This document shows, piece by piece, positions 25,526 to 34,086 of a stretch of 64,000 nt of DNA; position 1 is the first letter of the stretch, and each line of letters opens with the position of its first letter. The notes under the pieces are model-generated. The model did not search any database and had not been told where the DNA came from. It worked only from the letters and a program-made list of their open reading frames with translations. Origin of the DNA: Brenneria nigrifluens DSM 30175 = ATCC 13028 (GTDB lineage Bacteria > Pseudomonadota > Gammaproteobacteria > Enterobacterales > Enterobacteriaceae); contig NZ_CP034036.1 in the NCBI RefSeq assembly GCF_005484965.1, forward strand, positions 434,001 through 498,000. The letters are read 5' to 3'. The position numbers were made by a program, and so were the translations under genes.

Positions 25526-27136
25526 ATGAAAGCACGAGCAATACTTCGCATCCTACTGTTGAGTACCCTCTGTATGGCGGCCGTTCCGGCCGTTCTATCC
25601 GCAAAAACCCCCGACGATCAGCTGATCGTCGGCATGAATATGAATAATATGCTGTCGCTCGACCCGGCCGCCATGACCGGCAATGAAGTGGTCGGGGTGA
25701 TAGTGAATCTCTATGACTCGCTGGTGGAGCTCGATCCGCAAAACCTCAGCACCGTGCTGCCTTCGCTGGCGAAAAGCTGGAGCGTCAGCGACGACGGTAA
25801 GGTCATAACCTTCAATCTGGTGGATAACGCCAGGTTTCATTCCGGCAACGCGGTGACGGCGCAGGATTTCGCCTGGTCGATGAACCGGCTGCTGCACCTC
25901 AATATGGCGCAGGCTACCACCTGGAAATCCTACGGTTTTAGCGCGGACAACGTGGAAAAAATGATCCGCGCCAAAGATGCCCATACGGTGGAAATCGAGC
26001 TACCCAAACCGAACGACCCCAAGCTGGTGATCTATTCCCTGGCCACCCTGGGCAGCGGCTCGGTGCTGGATCGTCAGACGATTATGCAGCATGAGAAGAA
26101 CGGCGACTGGGGCAACGGCTGGCTGACCACCAACGCCGCCGGTTCCGGCCCGTTCAAGCTGGACGTGTGGCAGGCGAAGGACGTGCTGCGCATCAGCCGC
26201 GTCGAGGGGTACTGGCGCGGCGACGCCAAACTGAGGCGCGTTATCTTCCGCCATATGACCGAGTCGCAGGCGCTGCGTCTGATGATTGAAAAAGGGGATA
26301 TCGACGTTGCGACCGGGATGTCGGTGCCGGATATCAATGCCCTGAAACAGAACCAGGGCGTGGTGGTGGACGAGGTGAAAAAGGGCACGATCTACTACGT
26401 GGCGATGAGCCTGAAGAACGAACACTTCGCCAAACCCAAAGTGCGCGAAGCGGTGCGCTATCTGATCGATTACGACGGCATCAACAAGACGGTGATGACC
26501 GGCTACGGTTTCTATCACCAGCGTCCGATCCAGAAAGGGATGGACGCCACCTTGCCGGATCCGGGCTACAAGCTGGACGTGGCGCGCGCCAAAGCGCTGC
26601 TGGCGGAGGCGGGCTATCCCAACGGGTTCGCCACCACGCTGCGCGTGTTGTCGGATCAGCCGTTCCTCAATCTGGCGACGTCGGTACAGTCGACGCTGGC
26701 GCAGGCCGGCATCAAGGCCAGGATTCACTCCGGAACCGGCAATCAGGTGTACGGCGCGATGCGCGATCGCAACTTCGATATGCTGGTCGGCCGCGGCGGC
26801 GGCGGGGTCGATCCGCACCCGCACTCCAGCCTGCGTTCGGTGGCCTACAACCCGGATAACAGCGATGCGGCCAGGCTGACCAATTTTCAGGGCTGGCGCA
26901 CCTCATTCTACGATAAACAGCTGAATGAGCTGATCGATCGGGCGCTGCTGGAAAAAGATCCGGCGCGGCAGAAGCAGCTGTATGCCGAGGTGCAGAACCG
27001 TTATGAAGCGCTCTATCCGGCCATCATTCCGGTTTCCCAGATGATCGACTCCGTGGCGCGGCGTACCGACGTGCAGGGGTATGTGCCGCATCCGTCATCG
27101 ACCACGCACCTGCGTGAGGTCTATAAACAGCGCTAG
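25526..27136 (+). CDS. Family 5 periplasmic binding protein of a Dpp/Opp-type ABC importer
   Basis: 536 residues with a signal peptide (about 1-26, ...AVLSA). It has the family 5 solute-binding pattern: LDPAAMTGNEV early, the signature region FNLVDNARFHSGNAVTAQDF at about 94-113, and a C-terminal LYPAIIPVSQ segment. Family members bind peptides, nickel, glutathione or sugar oligomers. The ATG at 25526 follows CTGGAGAAGAG; a GTG one codon earlier is ignored. It lies 119 bp after the enolase-superfamily gene and before two permeases, so it is the receptor of this importer; the ligand is unknown. Confidence 0.9.
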   Translation: MKARAILRILLLSTLCMAAVPAVLSAKTPDDQLIVGMNMNNMLSLDPAAMTGNEVVGVIVNLYDSLVELDPQNLSTVLPSLAKSWSVSDDGKVITFNLVDNARFHSGNAVTAQDFAWSMNRLLHLNMAQATTWKSYGFSADNVEKMIRAKDAHTVEIELPKPNDPKLVIYSLATLGSGSVLDRQTIMQHEKNGDWGNGWLTTNAAGSGPFKLDVWQAKDVLRISRVEGYWRGDAKLRRVIFRHMTESQALRLMIEKGDIDVATGMSVPDINALKQNQGVVVDEVKKGTIYYVAMSLKNEHFAKPKVREAVRYLIDYDGINKTVMTGYGFYHQRPIQKGMDATLPDPGYKLDVARAKALLAEAGYPNGFATTLRVLSDQPFLNLATSVQSTLAQAGIKARIHSGTGNQVYGAMRDRNFDMLVGRGGGGVDPHPHSSLRSVAYNPDNSDAARLTNFQGWRTSFYDKQLNELIDRALLEKDPARQKQLYAEVQNRYEALYPAIIPVSQMIDSVARRTDVQGYVPHPSSTTHLREVYKQR

Positions 27137-27150
27137 TGCGCTGCCGGTCG

Positions 27151-27182
27151 GATGATGGGTCCGCGTCCGTCGGTCCGTCATC
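27151..27182 (+). promoter_or_regulatory. Hairpin between binding protein and permease genes
   Basis: Arms GATGATGG (27151-27158) and CCGTCATC (27175-27182) pair over 8 bp with one G-U, in the 122-bp gap after the binding-protein gene. There is no T-tract. Such hairpins often protect the binding-protein transcript or weaken read-through to the permeases; that role is inferred. Confidence 0.3.
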
Positions 27183-27258
27183 TGCATCCTATTCCTCACC
27201 TCACCACCGCGTCAGCGGCGACTTGATGTCGCCGCGCCGGGATATCGGGAGAAAGAAT

Positions 27259-28299
27259 ATGGTTTTCTCTGAGTGGATCAAGTCGGGCGGATTGCCGTAT
27301 CGCCTGGTAAAACGCCTGTTTCAGGTCATCGTCACGCTATTCGGGTTATTGATTCTGACGTTTGTGATTGGCCGCGTGATGCCGATCGACCCGGTGCTGG
27401 CGATTGTCGGACAGGATGCCGATCAAAGCACCTATCAGCAGATGTACCAGCAGCTGGGCCTGGATAAGCCGCTGTACGTGCAGTTTTTTATCTACTTCAC
27501 TTCGCTGCTGCACGGCGATTTGGGCAACGCGTTGCTCACCGGGAGACCGGTGATTGACGATATCGTCCGCGTCTTCCCCGCCACCATCGAACTGGCCACC
27601 ATGGCGATTATCGTCGGCGCGGGATTGGGCGTGCCGCTCGGCGTGCTGGCGGCGGCAAGACGGGGGAAATGGGCGGATTACGCGGTGCGCTTTATCAGCC
27701 TGGCCGGCTACTCCACGCCGATTTTCTGGGTCGGCATGATGGGGCTGCTGCTGTTTTACGCCTGGCTTAACTGGGTCGGCGGCGCCGGACGGGTGGATAT
27801 GGCGTACGACGGCCTGGTGGAAAACCGCACCGGCCTGCTGTTGCTGGACGCCATGGTGGCGGGGGAGTGGGACGTTTTCCGCAGCGCGCTGAATCATCTG
27901 ATATTGCCCGCCACCATTCTTGGCTTCCACTCGCTGGCCTATATCAGCCGTATGACGCGCAGCTTTATGCTGGCGCAGCTCTCGCAGGAGTACATCATTA
28001 CCGCGCGGGTTAAGGGCCTGTCCGAATTCCGCGTCGTCTGGGGGCACGCGTTCCGCAATATTCTGGTGCAGCTGCTGACGGTGGTGGCGCTGGCCTACGG
28101 GTCGCTGCTGGAGGGCGCGGTGCTGATCGAAACGGTGTTCTCCTGGCCGGGTTTCGGCTCCTATCTCACCGGCAGCCTGCTATTGGGCGATATGAATGCG
28201 GTGATGGGGTGCGTCCTGCTGGTGGGGCTGATCTTCGTCAGCCTGAATCTGCTGTCGGACATGCTGTATCAAATCTTTGACCCGAGGACCAACGCATGA
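27259..28299 (+). CDS. Dpp/Opp-type ABC importer permease (DppB-like)
   Basis: 346 residues, inner-membrane permease with about six helices. N-terminal RLVKRLFQVIVTLFGLLILTF is the typical DppB/OppB first helix, and the coupling loop ARVKGLSEFRVVWGHAFRNI is near 255-275. The ATG at 27259 follows GGGAGAAAG; the open frame from 27136 is intergenic and not used. It shares ATGA with the next permease. Confidence 0.9.
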   Translation: MVFSEWIKSGGLPYRLVKRLFQVIVTLFGLLILTFVIGRVMPIDPVLAIVGQDADQSTYQQMYQQLGLDKPLYVQFFIYFTSLLHGDLGNALLTGRPVIDDIVRVFPATIELATMAIIVGAGLGVPLGVLAAARRGKWADYAVRFISLAGYSTPIFWVGMMGLLLFYAWLNWVGGAGRVDMAYDGLVENRTGLLLLDAMVAGEWDVFRSALNHLILPATILGFHSLAYISRMTRSFMLAQLSQEYIITARVKGLSEFRVVWGHAFRNILVQLLTVVALAYGSLLEGAVLIETVFSWPGFGSYLTGSLLLGDMNAVMGCVLLVGLIFVSLNLLSDMLYQIFDPRTNA

Positions 28300-29219
28300 A
28301 TATTTCCTCTGAGCCGCCGGTAGTCCGTGAATCGATGGTCCGCACGCCGCCGGAAAAGCGCGCGGGGCGTCTGCGGCTGCGCGGCGCGCGGCTGGCCGGT
28401 TTTCTGCTGCTGATGCTGCGCAATCCGCTGACGGCCATCGGCTCCGCCATTGTGCTGATGCTGATGCTGGTGGCGATTTTCGCGCCCTGGATCGCCACCC
28501 ACGATCCGCTGGCGCAGGATCTGGCCAACGCGCTGCAGGCGCCGGGCGCCGCCCACTGGTTCGGCAGCGATGAGTTTGGCCGCGACGTCTTCAGCCGGCT
28601 GGTTTACGGTTCGCGCATTACGCTGTATATCGTGGCGCTGGTGTCGGTGACCGTCGGGCCGATCGGCCTGCTGCTGGGCGTGGTCGCCGGCTACTACGGC
28701 GGGGTGGTGGACACCGTGCTGATGCGGATTACCGATATTTTTATCTCGTTTCCCAGCCTGGTGCTGGCGCTGGCCTTTGTAGCGGCGCTCGGGCCGGGGC
28801 TGGAGCATGTGGTGATTGCCATTACGCTGACCGCCTGGCCGCCGATCGCCCGTCTGGCGCGGGCGGAAACCCTGTCGCTGCGGCACGCCGACTTTGTCTC
28901 CGCGGTGAAACTGCAGGGGGCTTCATCCCTTCGCATCCTGCTGCATCACATTGTGCCGCTATGCCTGCCGTCGGTGATTATCCGGATCACCATGAATATG
29001 GCGGGCATCATTCTCACCGCCGCCGGACTGGGCTTCCTGGGACTGGGGGCGCAGCCGCCCGATCCCGAATGGGGGGCGATGATTTCCGCCGGCCGGCGTT
29101 ACATGATGGAGTGCTGGTGGCTGGTAACCATCCCGGGGCTGGCGATTCTGATTAACAGCCTGGCGTTCAACTTTCTTGGAGACGGCCTACGTGACATCCT
29201 CGATCCCAGAACTGAATAA
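28296..29219 (+). CDS. Dpp/Opp-type ABC importer permease (DppC-like)
   Basis: 307 residues. The N-terminal region carries the DppC/OppC-type helix (NPLTAIGSAIVLMLMLVAIF), the conserved HWFGSDEFGRDVFSRLVYGSR stretch follows, and the coupling loop SAVKLQGASSLRILLHHIVP is near 208-227. Forms the channel with the preceding permease. Overlaps both neighbours, so the cluster is one operon from here on. Confidence 0.92.
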   Translation: MNISSEPPVVRESMVRTPPEKRAGRLRLRGARLAGFLLLMLRNPLTAIGSAIVLMLMLVAIFAPWIATHDPLAQDLANALQAPGAAHWFGSDEFGRDVFSRLVYGSRITLYIVALVSVTVGPIGLLLGVVAGYYGGVVDTVLMRITDIFISFPSLVLALAFVAALGPGLEHVVIAITLTAWPPIARLARAETLSLRHADFVSAVKLQGASSLRILLHHIVPLCLPSVIIRITMNMAGIILTAAGLGFLGLGAQPPDPEWGAMISAGRRYMMECWWLVTIPGLAILINSLAFNFLGDGLRDILDPRTE

Positions 29220-30069
29220 CCCCGCCTCCGGCGGCGCGCCGTTGCTGGACGTCGCCAATCTGCGGGTAAGCTTCGTCAACGGCGGCGCGGTGACGGATGC
29301 GGTGCGCGGCGTCTCCTTTTCGCTCGGCTGCGAAAAGCTGGCCATCGTCGGCGAGTCCGGCTCCGGCAAATCCACCGTCGGCCGCGCTCTGCTGCAACTG
29401 CACCCGCACAGCGCCCGTATCAGCGCCGATCGGATGCGTTTCGGCGACATCGATCTGCTGCGGGCGGATGAGGCGCGCATGCGTCAGATCCGCGGCAAGC
29501 GCATGTCGATGATTATGCAGGATCCCAAGTACTCGCTGAATCCGGTGGTGTGCGTGGGCGATCAGATCGCCGAGGCGTATCTGGCGCACCACAAGGTTTC
29601 CCGTCAGGAGGCGAAAGCCAGAGTGATGGCGATGCTGGAGGTGGTGCGCATCCGCCAGCCGGAACGGGTATACGGCCTCTATCCCCATGAGGTGTCGGGC
29701 GGGCAGGGGCAGCGCATTATGATCGCCATGATGCTGATCACCGAACCGGAAGTGGTGATTGCCGATGAGCCGACCTCGGCGCTGGACGTTTCCGTGCGTT
29801 TGCAGGTGCTGGCGATGCTCGACGATCTGGTGGGCCAACGAGGACTGGGACTGATTTTTATCAGCCATGATATCAATCTGGTGCGCAGCTTCTGCGATCG
29901 GGTGCTGGTGATGTACGCCGGGCGCGTGGTGGAGTCCATCGCCGCCGCCGAATTGGATAATGCGCGGCATCCCTATACCTGCGGCTTGCTGAATTCGCTG
30001 CCGGATATCGACCGTCCCAGAGCGCGCCTGCCGGTGATGAACCGAGATCCGGCCTGGATTAACGCCTAA
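29191..30069 (+). CDS. Dpp/Opp-type ABC importer ATPase (DppD-like)
   Basis: 292 residues from the GTG at 29191 (preceded by TTGGAGACG). Walker A GESGSGKSTVGRA, Q-loop QDPKYSLNP, signature VSGGQGQRIMIAMML, Walker B VVIADEPTSALDV and the H-switch FISHDINLV are intact, and the C-terminal HPYTCGLLNSLP is the oligopeptide-transporter extension. It overlaps the permease stop by 29 bases. The upstream TTG at 29176 falls on the ribosome binding site and is rejected. Confidence 0.92.
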   Translation: MTSSIPELNNPASGGAPLLDVANLRVSFVNGGAVTDAVRGVSFSLGCEKLAIVGESGSGKSTVGRALLQLHPHSARISADRMRFGDIDLLRADEARMRQIRGKRMSMIMQDPKYSLNPVVCVGDQIAEAYLAHHKVSRQEAKARVMAMLEVVRIRQPERVYGLYPHEVSGGQGQRIMIAMMLITEPEVVIADEPTSALDVSVRLQVLAMLDDLVGQRGLGLIFISHDINLVRSFCDRVLVMYAGRVVESIAAAELDNARHPYTCGLLNSLPDIDRPRARLPVMNRDPAWINA

Positions 30070-30081
30070 GGAGCAGAAACG

Positions 30082-30873
30082 ATGCATAACCGTCCCATGA
30101 TTGAGGTGAACGATCTGAACCTCTGTTTCGGCCAGGGCAGCACGCTCAATCAGGTGCTGTACGATGTAAATCTTACCGTTAATGATGGCGCTATTTTCGG
30201 CCTGGTGGGGGAGTCCGGTTCGGGGAAAACCACGGTACTGAAATGTCTGGCCGGGTTGTTTAATCACTGGCAGGGCAACCTGCTGATTGAAGGTCAACCG
30301 CTGGCGCACCGTATCGATCGGGGGCGTTGCCGTCGGGTGCAGATGGTGTTCCAGGACCCCTATGGTTCGCTGCATCCCCGCCATACGGTGGAGTCGATAC
30401 TGGAAGAACCTCTGTTGATCCATCGCTTTGCCGACCGCGACGACCGTATTGATACGCTGCTGGAAAAGGTGGGGCTGGGAACGCCGTTTCGCCGCCGCTA
30501 TCCCCACCAGCTTTCCGGCGGGCAGCGTCAGCGCGTCGCCATCGCCCGGGCGCTGATCCTGGAGCCGCGGGTGCTGCTGCTGGATGAGCCCACCTCGGCG
30601 CTGGACGTCTCCGTGCAGGCGGAAATCCTCAATCTGCTGGCCGAGTTGCAGCAGCAGGAGAAATTGACCTATCTGCTGGTGACCCACGATCTGGGGGTGA
30701 TTTCCCATCTGTGCCATAAGGTGGCGGTGATGCAATACGGCCGGATACTGGAAACGCTGGATATCGGCGACTTGACCCGCGATACGCCGAAAAATGCCTA
30801 TACCACCATGCTGGTGGAGGCCAGCCGTCAGTACAGTCGCGATCTGGCGGTGCGTTCGGAACGAATGGGATGA
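30082..30873 (+). CDS. Dpp/Opp-type ABC importer ATPase (DppF-like)
   Basis: 263 residues, second ATPase of the importer. Walker A GESGSGKTTVLKC, Q-loop QDPYGSLHPRHTV, signature LSGGQRQRVAIARAL, Walker B VLLLDEPTSALDVS and LVTHDLGVISHL are present. The C-terminus stops soon after NAYTTMLVEAS, shorter than E. coli DppF. Separated from the first ATPase by 12 bp with AAGGAGCAG as ribosome binding site. Last gene of the cluster. Confidence 0.92.
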   Translation: MHNRPMIEVNDLNLCFGQGSTLNQVLYDVNLTVNDGAIFGLVGESGSGKTTVLKCLAGLFNHWQGNLLIEGQPLAHRIDRGRCRRVQMVFQDPYGSLHPRHTVESILEEPLLIHRFADRDDRIDTLLEKVGLGTPFRRRYPHQLSGGQRQRVAIARALILEPRVLLLDEPTSALDVSVQAEILNLLAELQQQEKLTYLLVTHDLGVISHLCHKVAVMQYGRILETLDIGDLTRDTPKNAYTTMLVEASRQYSRDLAVRSERMG

Positions 30874-30880
30874 TTTATCG

Positions 30881-30910
30881 GCAGGGGCCGGCCGTTATGC
30901 CGGCCCCTGC
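30881..30910 (+). terminator. Strong hairpin after the importer operon
   Basis: A perfect 12-bp GC-rich stem (30881-30892 with 30899-30910), loop CGTTAT, starting eight bases after the last ATPase stop. No U-tract follows, so it may act as a transcript-stabilising or inefficient terminator hairpin. Confidence 0.6.
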
Positions 30911-31043
30911 TCAAGCTGGCGGTTAACGATTGGTTACGATGTGAATTCGCTACGTAAAAAAAGGTAAATCGGTGGCGTTGCAGGGGGCGGGTATTTACAA
31001 TCATTACGCTTTCTGTAACCAGTCTTACCCACAAGGAATTCTC

Positions 31044-31613
31044 ATGTTCAAACGTACTCTGGTTGCCGCGGCGGCCTTGATTTCACTTAGCGCTTTTTCC
31101 CCGCTGTTTGCCGCCACCGGCGCTACGCATGTGTTGCTGACCACCTCGGCAGGAAACATTGAGCTGGCATTGGATGAGCAAAAAGCCCCGGTTTCGGTGA
31201 AAAACTTTATTGAGTACGTGAATAACGGCTTTTATAACGGCACCACGTTTCATCGCGTGATCCCCGGTTTTATGATCCAGGGCGGCGGCTTTACCGATGA
31301 TATGAAGCAGAAAGCGCCCAACCCGCCGATCAAAAACGAGGCGGATAACGGTTTGCGCAACCTGCGCGGCACCGTCGCCATGGCGCGTACCGCCGACAAG
31401 GACAGCGCCACCAGTCAGTTCTTTATCAACGTGGCGGACAACGCCTTTCTCGATCACGGCCAGCGCGATTTTGGCTACGCGGTCTTTGGCCGGGTGGTAA
31501 AAGGGATGGAGGTCGCGGATAAGATTTCCCAGGTGCAGACTGAAAACGTCGGCCCGTATCAGAACGTGCCGCTCAAACCCGTGGTTATCCAGTCAGCGAA
31601 GGTTCTGCCTTAA
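31044..31613 (+). CDS. ppiA: Periplasmic peptidyl-prolyl isomerase A (cyclophilin)
   Basis: 189 residues. Signal peptide of about 23 residues (MFKRTLVAAAAL...SPLFA), then a single cyclophilin domain with FHRVIPGFMIQGG, the TADKDSATSQFFINV active-site stretch and FGYAVFGRVVKGM. It catalyses proline isomerisation of exported proteins. The ATG at 31044 follows AAGGAATTCTC; the in-frame upstream start at 30972 is not used because it would bury the signal peptide. The usual right-hand neighbours in E. coli (fic, pabA, argD) are replaced here by a pectate lyase gene. Confidence 0.95.
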   Translation: MFKRTLVAAAALISLSAFSPLFAATGATHVLLTTSAGNIELALDEQKAPVSVKNFIEYVNNGFYNGTTFHRVIPGFMIQGGGFTDDMKQKAPNPPIKNEADNGLRNLRGTVAMARTADKDSATSQFFINVADNAFLDHGQRDFGYAVFGRVVKGMEVADKISQVQTENVGPYQNVPLKPVVIQSAKVLP

Positions 31614-31639
31614 TCTCTCTCTGATTGGCCGTGTAAAAA

Positions 31640-31670
31640 CGGGCGAGTTTACCCAACTCGCCCGGATTAA
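31640..31670. terminator. Terminator between ppiA and pel
   Basis: A 10-bp stem CGGGCGAGTT (31640-31649) with AACTCGCCCG (31655-31664), loop of five, followed by GATTAAAT and preceded by GTAAAAA. It lies between convergent genes and may serve both. Confidence 0.7.
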
Positions 31671-31682
31671 ATCAGCGCGTCG

Positions 31683-32807
31683 TCATTGACAGGCTGAGGC
31701 GGTCAATACGGCAAGGTTCTTGCCGACGCCGGCATAGTTCGCCAGTTTATTTTTTACGCACTGCGCGGTTACCGGCGAGTAGCTATAGGGGAGTGCGGGG
31801 AATGTGCCGGTGCTGGTCCAGCTATCGGCATTGACGTAGGCTTTGGAATCCTTGTCCCAGGTGATGCCGTAGGTGGTGAAATCGGCGGGTTTGGTAATGT
31901 TGTTGTTGCGCAGATCCCATGTGCCGAAATTCGAGCCATCGTAACGGGATGTCACCGGGTTTTTCGCATTCTCAAACCAGTTGCTTTCGATCAATGCGAT
32001 GCCGTTCTGACGAACGTTCAGCCCTGAACTGGTGACGCCGGAATAGAGGTTGTTGTAGGCATGCACCTGACCGCCCCGCTGCAGCGGCAGCCGGGCGTTT
32101 ACGTCGCTGTAGACGTTGTGGTGATAGGTGAGGTTGCGTCCGGTATCGCTGTTGCTGGAACCGCTTAGGCCGACCTTTTTGACGCCGTGAATGTAGTTGT
32201 AGGATACGGTGACGTTGGTCGACCCTTTTTTGATATCCACGGCGGATTCAAAGGTGGTATCGCCGTCCGGCGTGCCCTCGCACTCATGGTTTTTCGCGAA
32301 GATCTCGTTATGGTCGATCCAGACGTTCGGCGAGTCGTCGATGCGGATTGCATCGCCATCCTGGGCGCCTCCGGGCATATAACCCATGCGCATATTACGC
32401 ACCACGACGTTGGACGACTTGGTGATCCAGATACCGAAGTTCGTTGAGGAACCATTGCTGCCGAGGATGGTAATGCCTTTGGTAAACTCCTTGATCTCCA
32501 CGCCGCGCGCCGGTTTGCTCCATTGACCGCAGATATCGGCTTCCGCCGCCTTGATTAAGTCATCTTCATTGCCGTTATAGGTGATGACGACGGGGTAGGC
32601 GCCGCCTGACACTTTTTTACCGCTTGAGTCCAGACGCGCGGCCGCGATGATATCGACAATGTCCTGCATTGAACCGGCCGTTTTATTGACGGCTCCGGAA
32701 ACGTTGCCGCCGTCGGTGGTGGCATAGCCGCCGGTATCGGCCGCCATCGCGTGTTGGCAGGCAAGAAATAACAGCCCGGCGGCGGCTGAAGGCAGTAGGT
32801 ATTTCAT
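31683..32807 (-). CDS. pel: Secreted pectate lyase, polysaccharide lyase family 1 (PelB/PelC type)
   Basis: 374 residues. It cleaves polygalacturonate by beta-elimination in the plant cell wall with calcium. The 22-residue signal peptide (MKYLLPSAAAGLLFLACQ, then HAMA) differs from the classical PelB leader at only four positions. The parallel beta-helix shows the vWiDH-type motif VWIDHNEI, the calcium-binding ESAVDI stretch, and the catalytic arginine region ARLPLQRGG. Four cysteines are placed as in PelC. The ATG at 32807 follows AGGAGATAA; the longer upstream frame covers the promoter. Such proteins leave the cell by the type II (Out) system. Family members in Dickeya and Pectobacterium are KdgR- and CRP-controlled. 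Confidence 0.95.
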   Translation of the reverse strand: MKYLLPSAAAGLLFLACQHAMAADTGGYATTDGGNVSGAVNKTAGSMQDIVDIIAAARLDSSGKKVSGGAYPVVITYNGNEDDLIKAAEADICGQWSKPARGVEIKEFTKGITILGSNGSSTNFGIWITKSSNVVVRNMRMGYMPGGAQDGDAIRIDDSPNVWIDHNEIFAKNHECEGTPDGDTTFESAVDIKKGSTNVTVSYNYIHGVKKVGLSGSSNSDTGRNLTYHHNVYSDVNARLPLQRGGQVHAYNNLYSGVTSSGLNVRQNGIALIESNWFENAKNPVTSRYDGSNFGTWDLRNNNITKPADFTTYGITWDKDSKAYVNADSWTSTGTFPALPYSYSPVTAQCVKNKLANYAGVGKNLAVLTASACQ

Positions 32808-32894
32808 AAGGATTATCTCCTGTTGGAATATAACTTCGTTAAGGCATTTCTCGTTCCATATGCCCAGGGTAATAAGGTTGGATTTTTTCGCTGA

Positions 32895-32915
32895 AAATGA
32901 AAGATCGGTTTTCAG
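32895..32915. promoter_or_regulatory. Candidate KdgR operator upstream of pel
   Basis: On the minus strand: AAAA, CCGATC, TTTCATTT. The KdgR box described for pectinolysis genes is RWWGAAA-N6-TTTCAKKW; here the right half is perfect and the left half has GAAA changed to AAAA. It is about 90-110 bp upstream of the pel ATG, where the promoter should be. KdgR would repress pel until pectin breakdown products appear. Confidence 0.5.
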
Positions 32916-32930
32916 TTTTATAAAAATCCG

Positions 32931-32946
32931 TATCAGTGTTATCACA
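32931..32946 (-). promoter_or_regulatory. Candidate CRP site upstream of pel
   Basis: Minus strand TGTGA-TAACAC-TGATA: one perfect CRP half-site and a partial second half (three of five bases of TCACA) with the correct six-base spacing. It sits just upstream of the KdgR-like box, about 125-140 bp before the pel start, a position that would allow activation by CRP. Confidence 0.4.
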
Positions 32947-32959
32947 AAAATAAAACAAT

Positions 32960-33400
32960 ACAATACCTTCAATTCAATGCGTCTTTTCAATAATCGAAAG
33001 GAAAGGCGGGTTTTATGAAAAGGTAATTTCCAATAAAAATCATGAATTTTATATTTATCATTTAATTATCAATAAGTTATATTTTAATTGTGGTTTTTTT
33101 GTTTCCATGGGTTTCTATTTTTACCAATATATTAATATAAGGTGGATTTATCTGAAAAATCCCCCCGACATCCGTATTAATAGGGGTTTTCTTAAAATAA
33201 ATAAAAATACAATTTTATTGATCTATGTTAAAACACAACTTGATAAATCATGACTGCTTTTTATGTTGGCCGATATTACAAATAATAAATGCAGCCTGTT
33301 AATAAGACTATTTATATTTCCAGTAAATAATATATTTTAATAATAAATACCCTGCTCATTAACTGGCGGGTAAATCCGAGAGCTGCGTTGATGGTGATAG
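32960..33400. other. AT-rich spacer between pel and crp
   Basis: About 440 bp, clearly AT-rich compared with the GC-rich flanking genes, with long runs of A and T (for example 33030-33160 and 33290-33350). No gene is seen on either strand. It may belong to the upstream control region of pel, a place for H-NS binding, or the edge of a transferred segment; these are inferences from base composition only. Confidence 0.5.
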
Positions 33401-33432
33401 AAAAAAGCGTGAAGGCCGCTTCACGCTTTTTT
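33401..33432 (-). terminator. Rho-independent terminator of crp
   Basis: A 13-bp stem AAAAAAGCGTGAA (33401-33413) with TTCACGCTTTTTT (33420-33432), loop GGCCGC. On the minus strand the stem ends in a T-run, about 20 bases after the crp stop codon; the reverse strand also ends in T, so it may stop transcription from the pel side as well. Confidence 0.9.
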
Positions 33433-33453
33433 GTTGTAGGGTAACGGAATGGT

Positions 33454-34086
33454 TTAACGGGTACCGTAAACCACAATCGTTTTACCATGTGCGGAGATCA
33501 GGTTCTGGTCTTCCAGCATTTTAAGAATACGGCCCACGGTTTCGCGTGAACAGCCAACGATTTGCCCAATTTCCTGACGGGTGATTTTTATTTGCATGCC
33601 ATCCGGGTGAGTCATGGCATCGGGTTGTTTTGCCAGGTTCAGTAAGGTCTGAGCAATACGGCCGGTGACGTCGAGAAACGCCAGGTTACCGACTTTCTCT
33701 GAAGTAACCTGCAGTCTGCTGGCCATCTGCGCCGACAGGCGCATCAGAATATCGGGATTTACCTGAATCAACTGCCGGAACTTTTTATAAGAAATTTCAG
33801 CAACTTCACAAGCCGCTTTCGCCCGTACCCAGGCGCTGCGCTCCTGACCTTCTTCAAACAGGCCAAGTTCGCCGATAAAATCTCCCTGATTGAGATAAGA
33901 GAGAATCATTTCTTTGCCTTCTTCATCTTTGATCAGCACTGCGACAGAGCCTTTCACGATGTAGTAAAGCGTTTCTGCTTTTTCACCCTGGTGAATCAGG
34001 GTGCTCTTCGATGGATACTTGTGGATGTGACAATGAGAAAGGAACCATTCGAGAGTCGGGTCTGTTTGCGGTTTGCCGAGAACCAT
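33454..34086 (-). CDS. crp: cAMP receptor protein CRP
   Basis: 210 residues, the exact length of E. coli CRP. The N-terminal cyclic-nucleotide-binding domain has the phosphate-binding cassette GELGLFEEGQERSAWVRA (about 72-89), the C-helix follows, and the DNA-recognition helix-turn-helix is RQEIGQIVGCSRETVGR (about 170-186). A global activator of carbon-use genes; in soft-rot relatives it activates the pel genes, one of which is its neighbour here. Divergent from yhfA across 316 bp. Confidence 0.99.
   Translation of the reverse strand: MVLGKPQTDPTLEWFLSHCHIHKYPSKSTLIHQGEKAETLYYIVKGSVAVLIKDEEGKEMILSYLNQGDFIGELGLFEEGQERSAWVRAKAACEVAEISYKKFRQLIQVNPDILMRLSAQMASRLQVTSEKVGNLAFLDVTGRIAQTLLNLAKQPDAMTHPDGMQIKITRQEIGQIVGCSRETVGRILKMLEDQNLISAHGKTIVVYGTR

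Noticed and set aside
29167..30735. 522-residue open frame antisense to the two ATPase genes
   Set aside because: The sense strand carries two complete ABC ATPases with all motifs; the antisense product is a low-complexity His/Gln/Arg-rich shadow.
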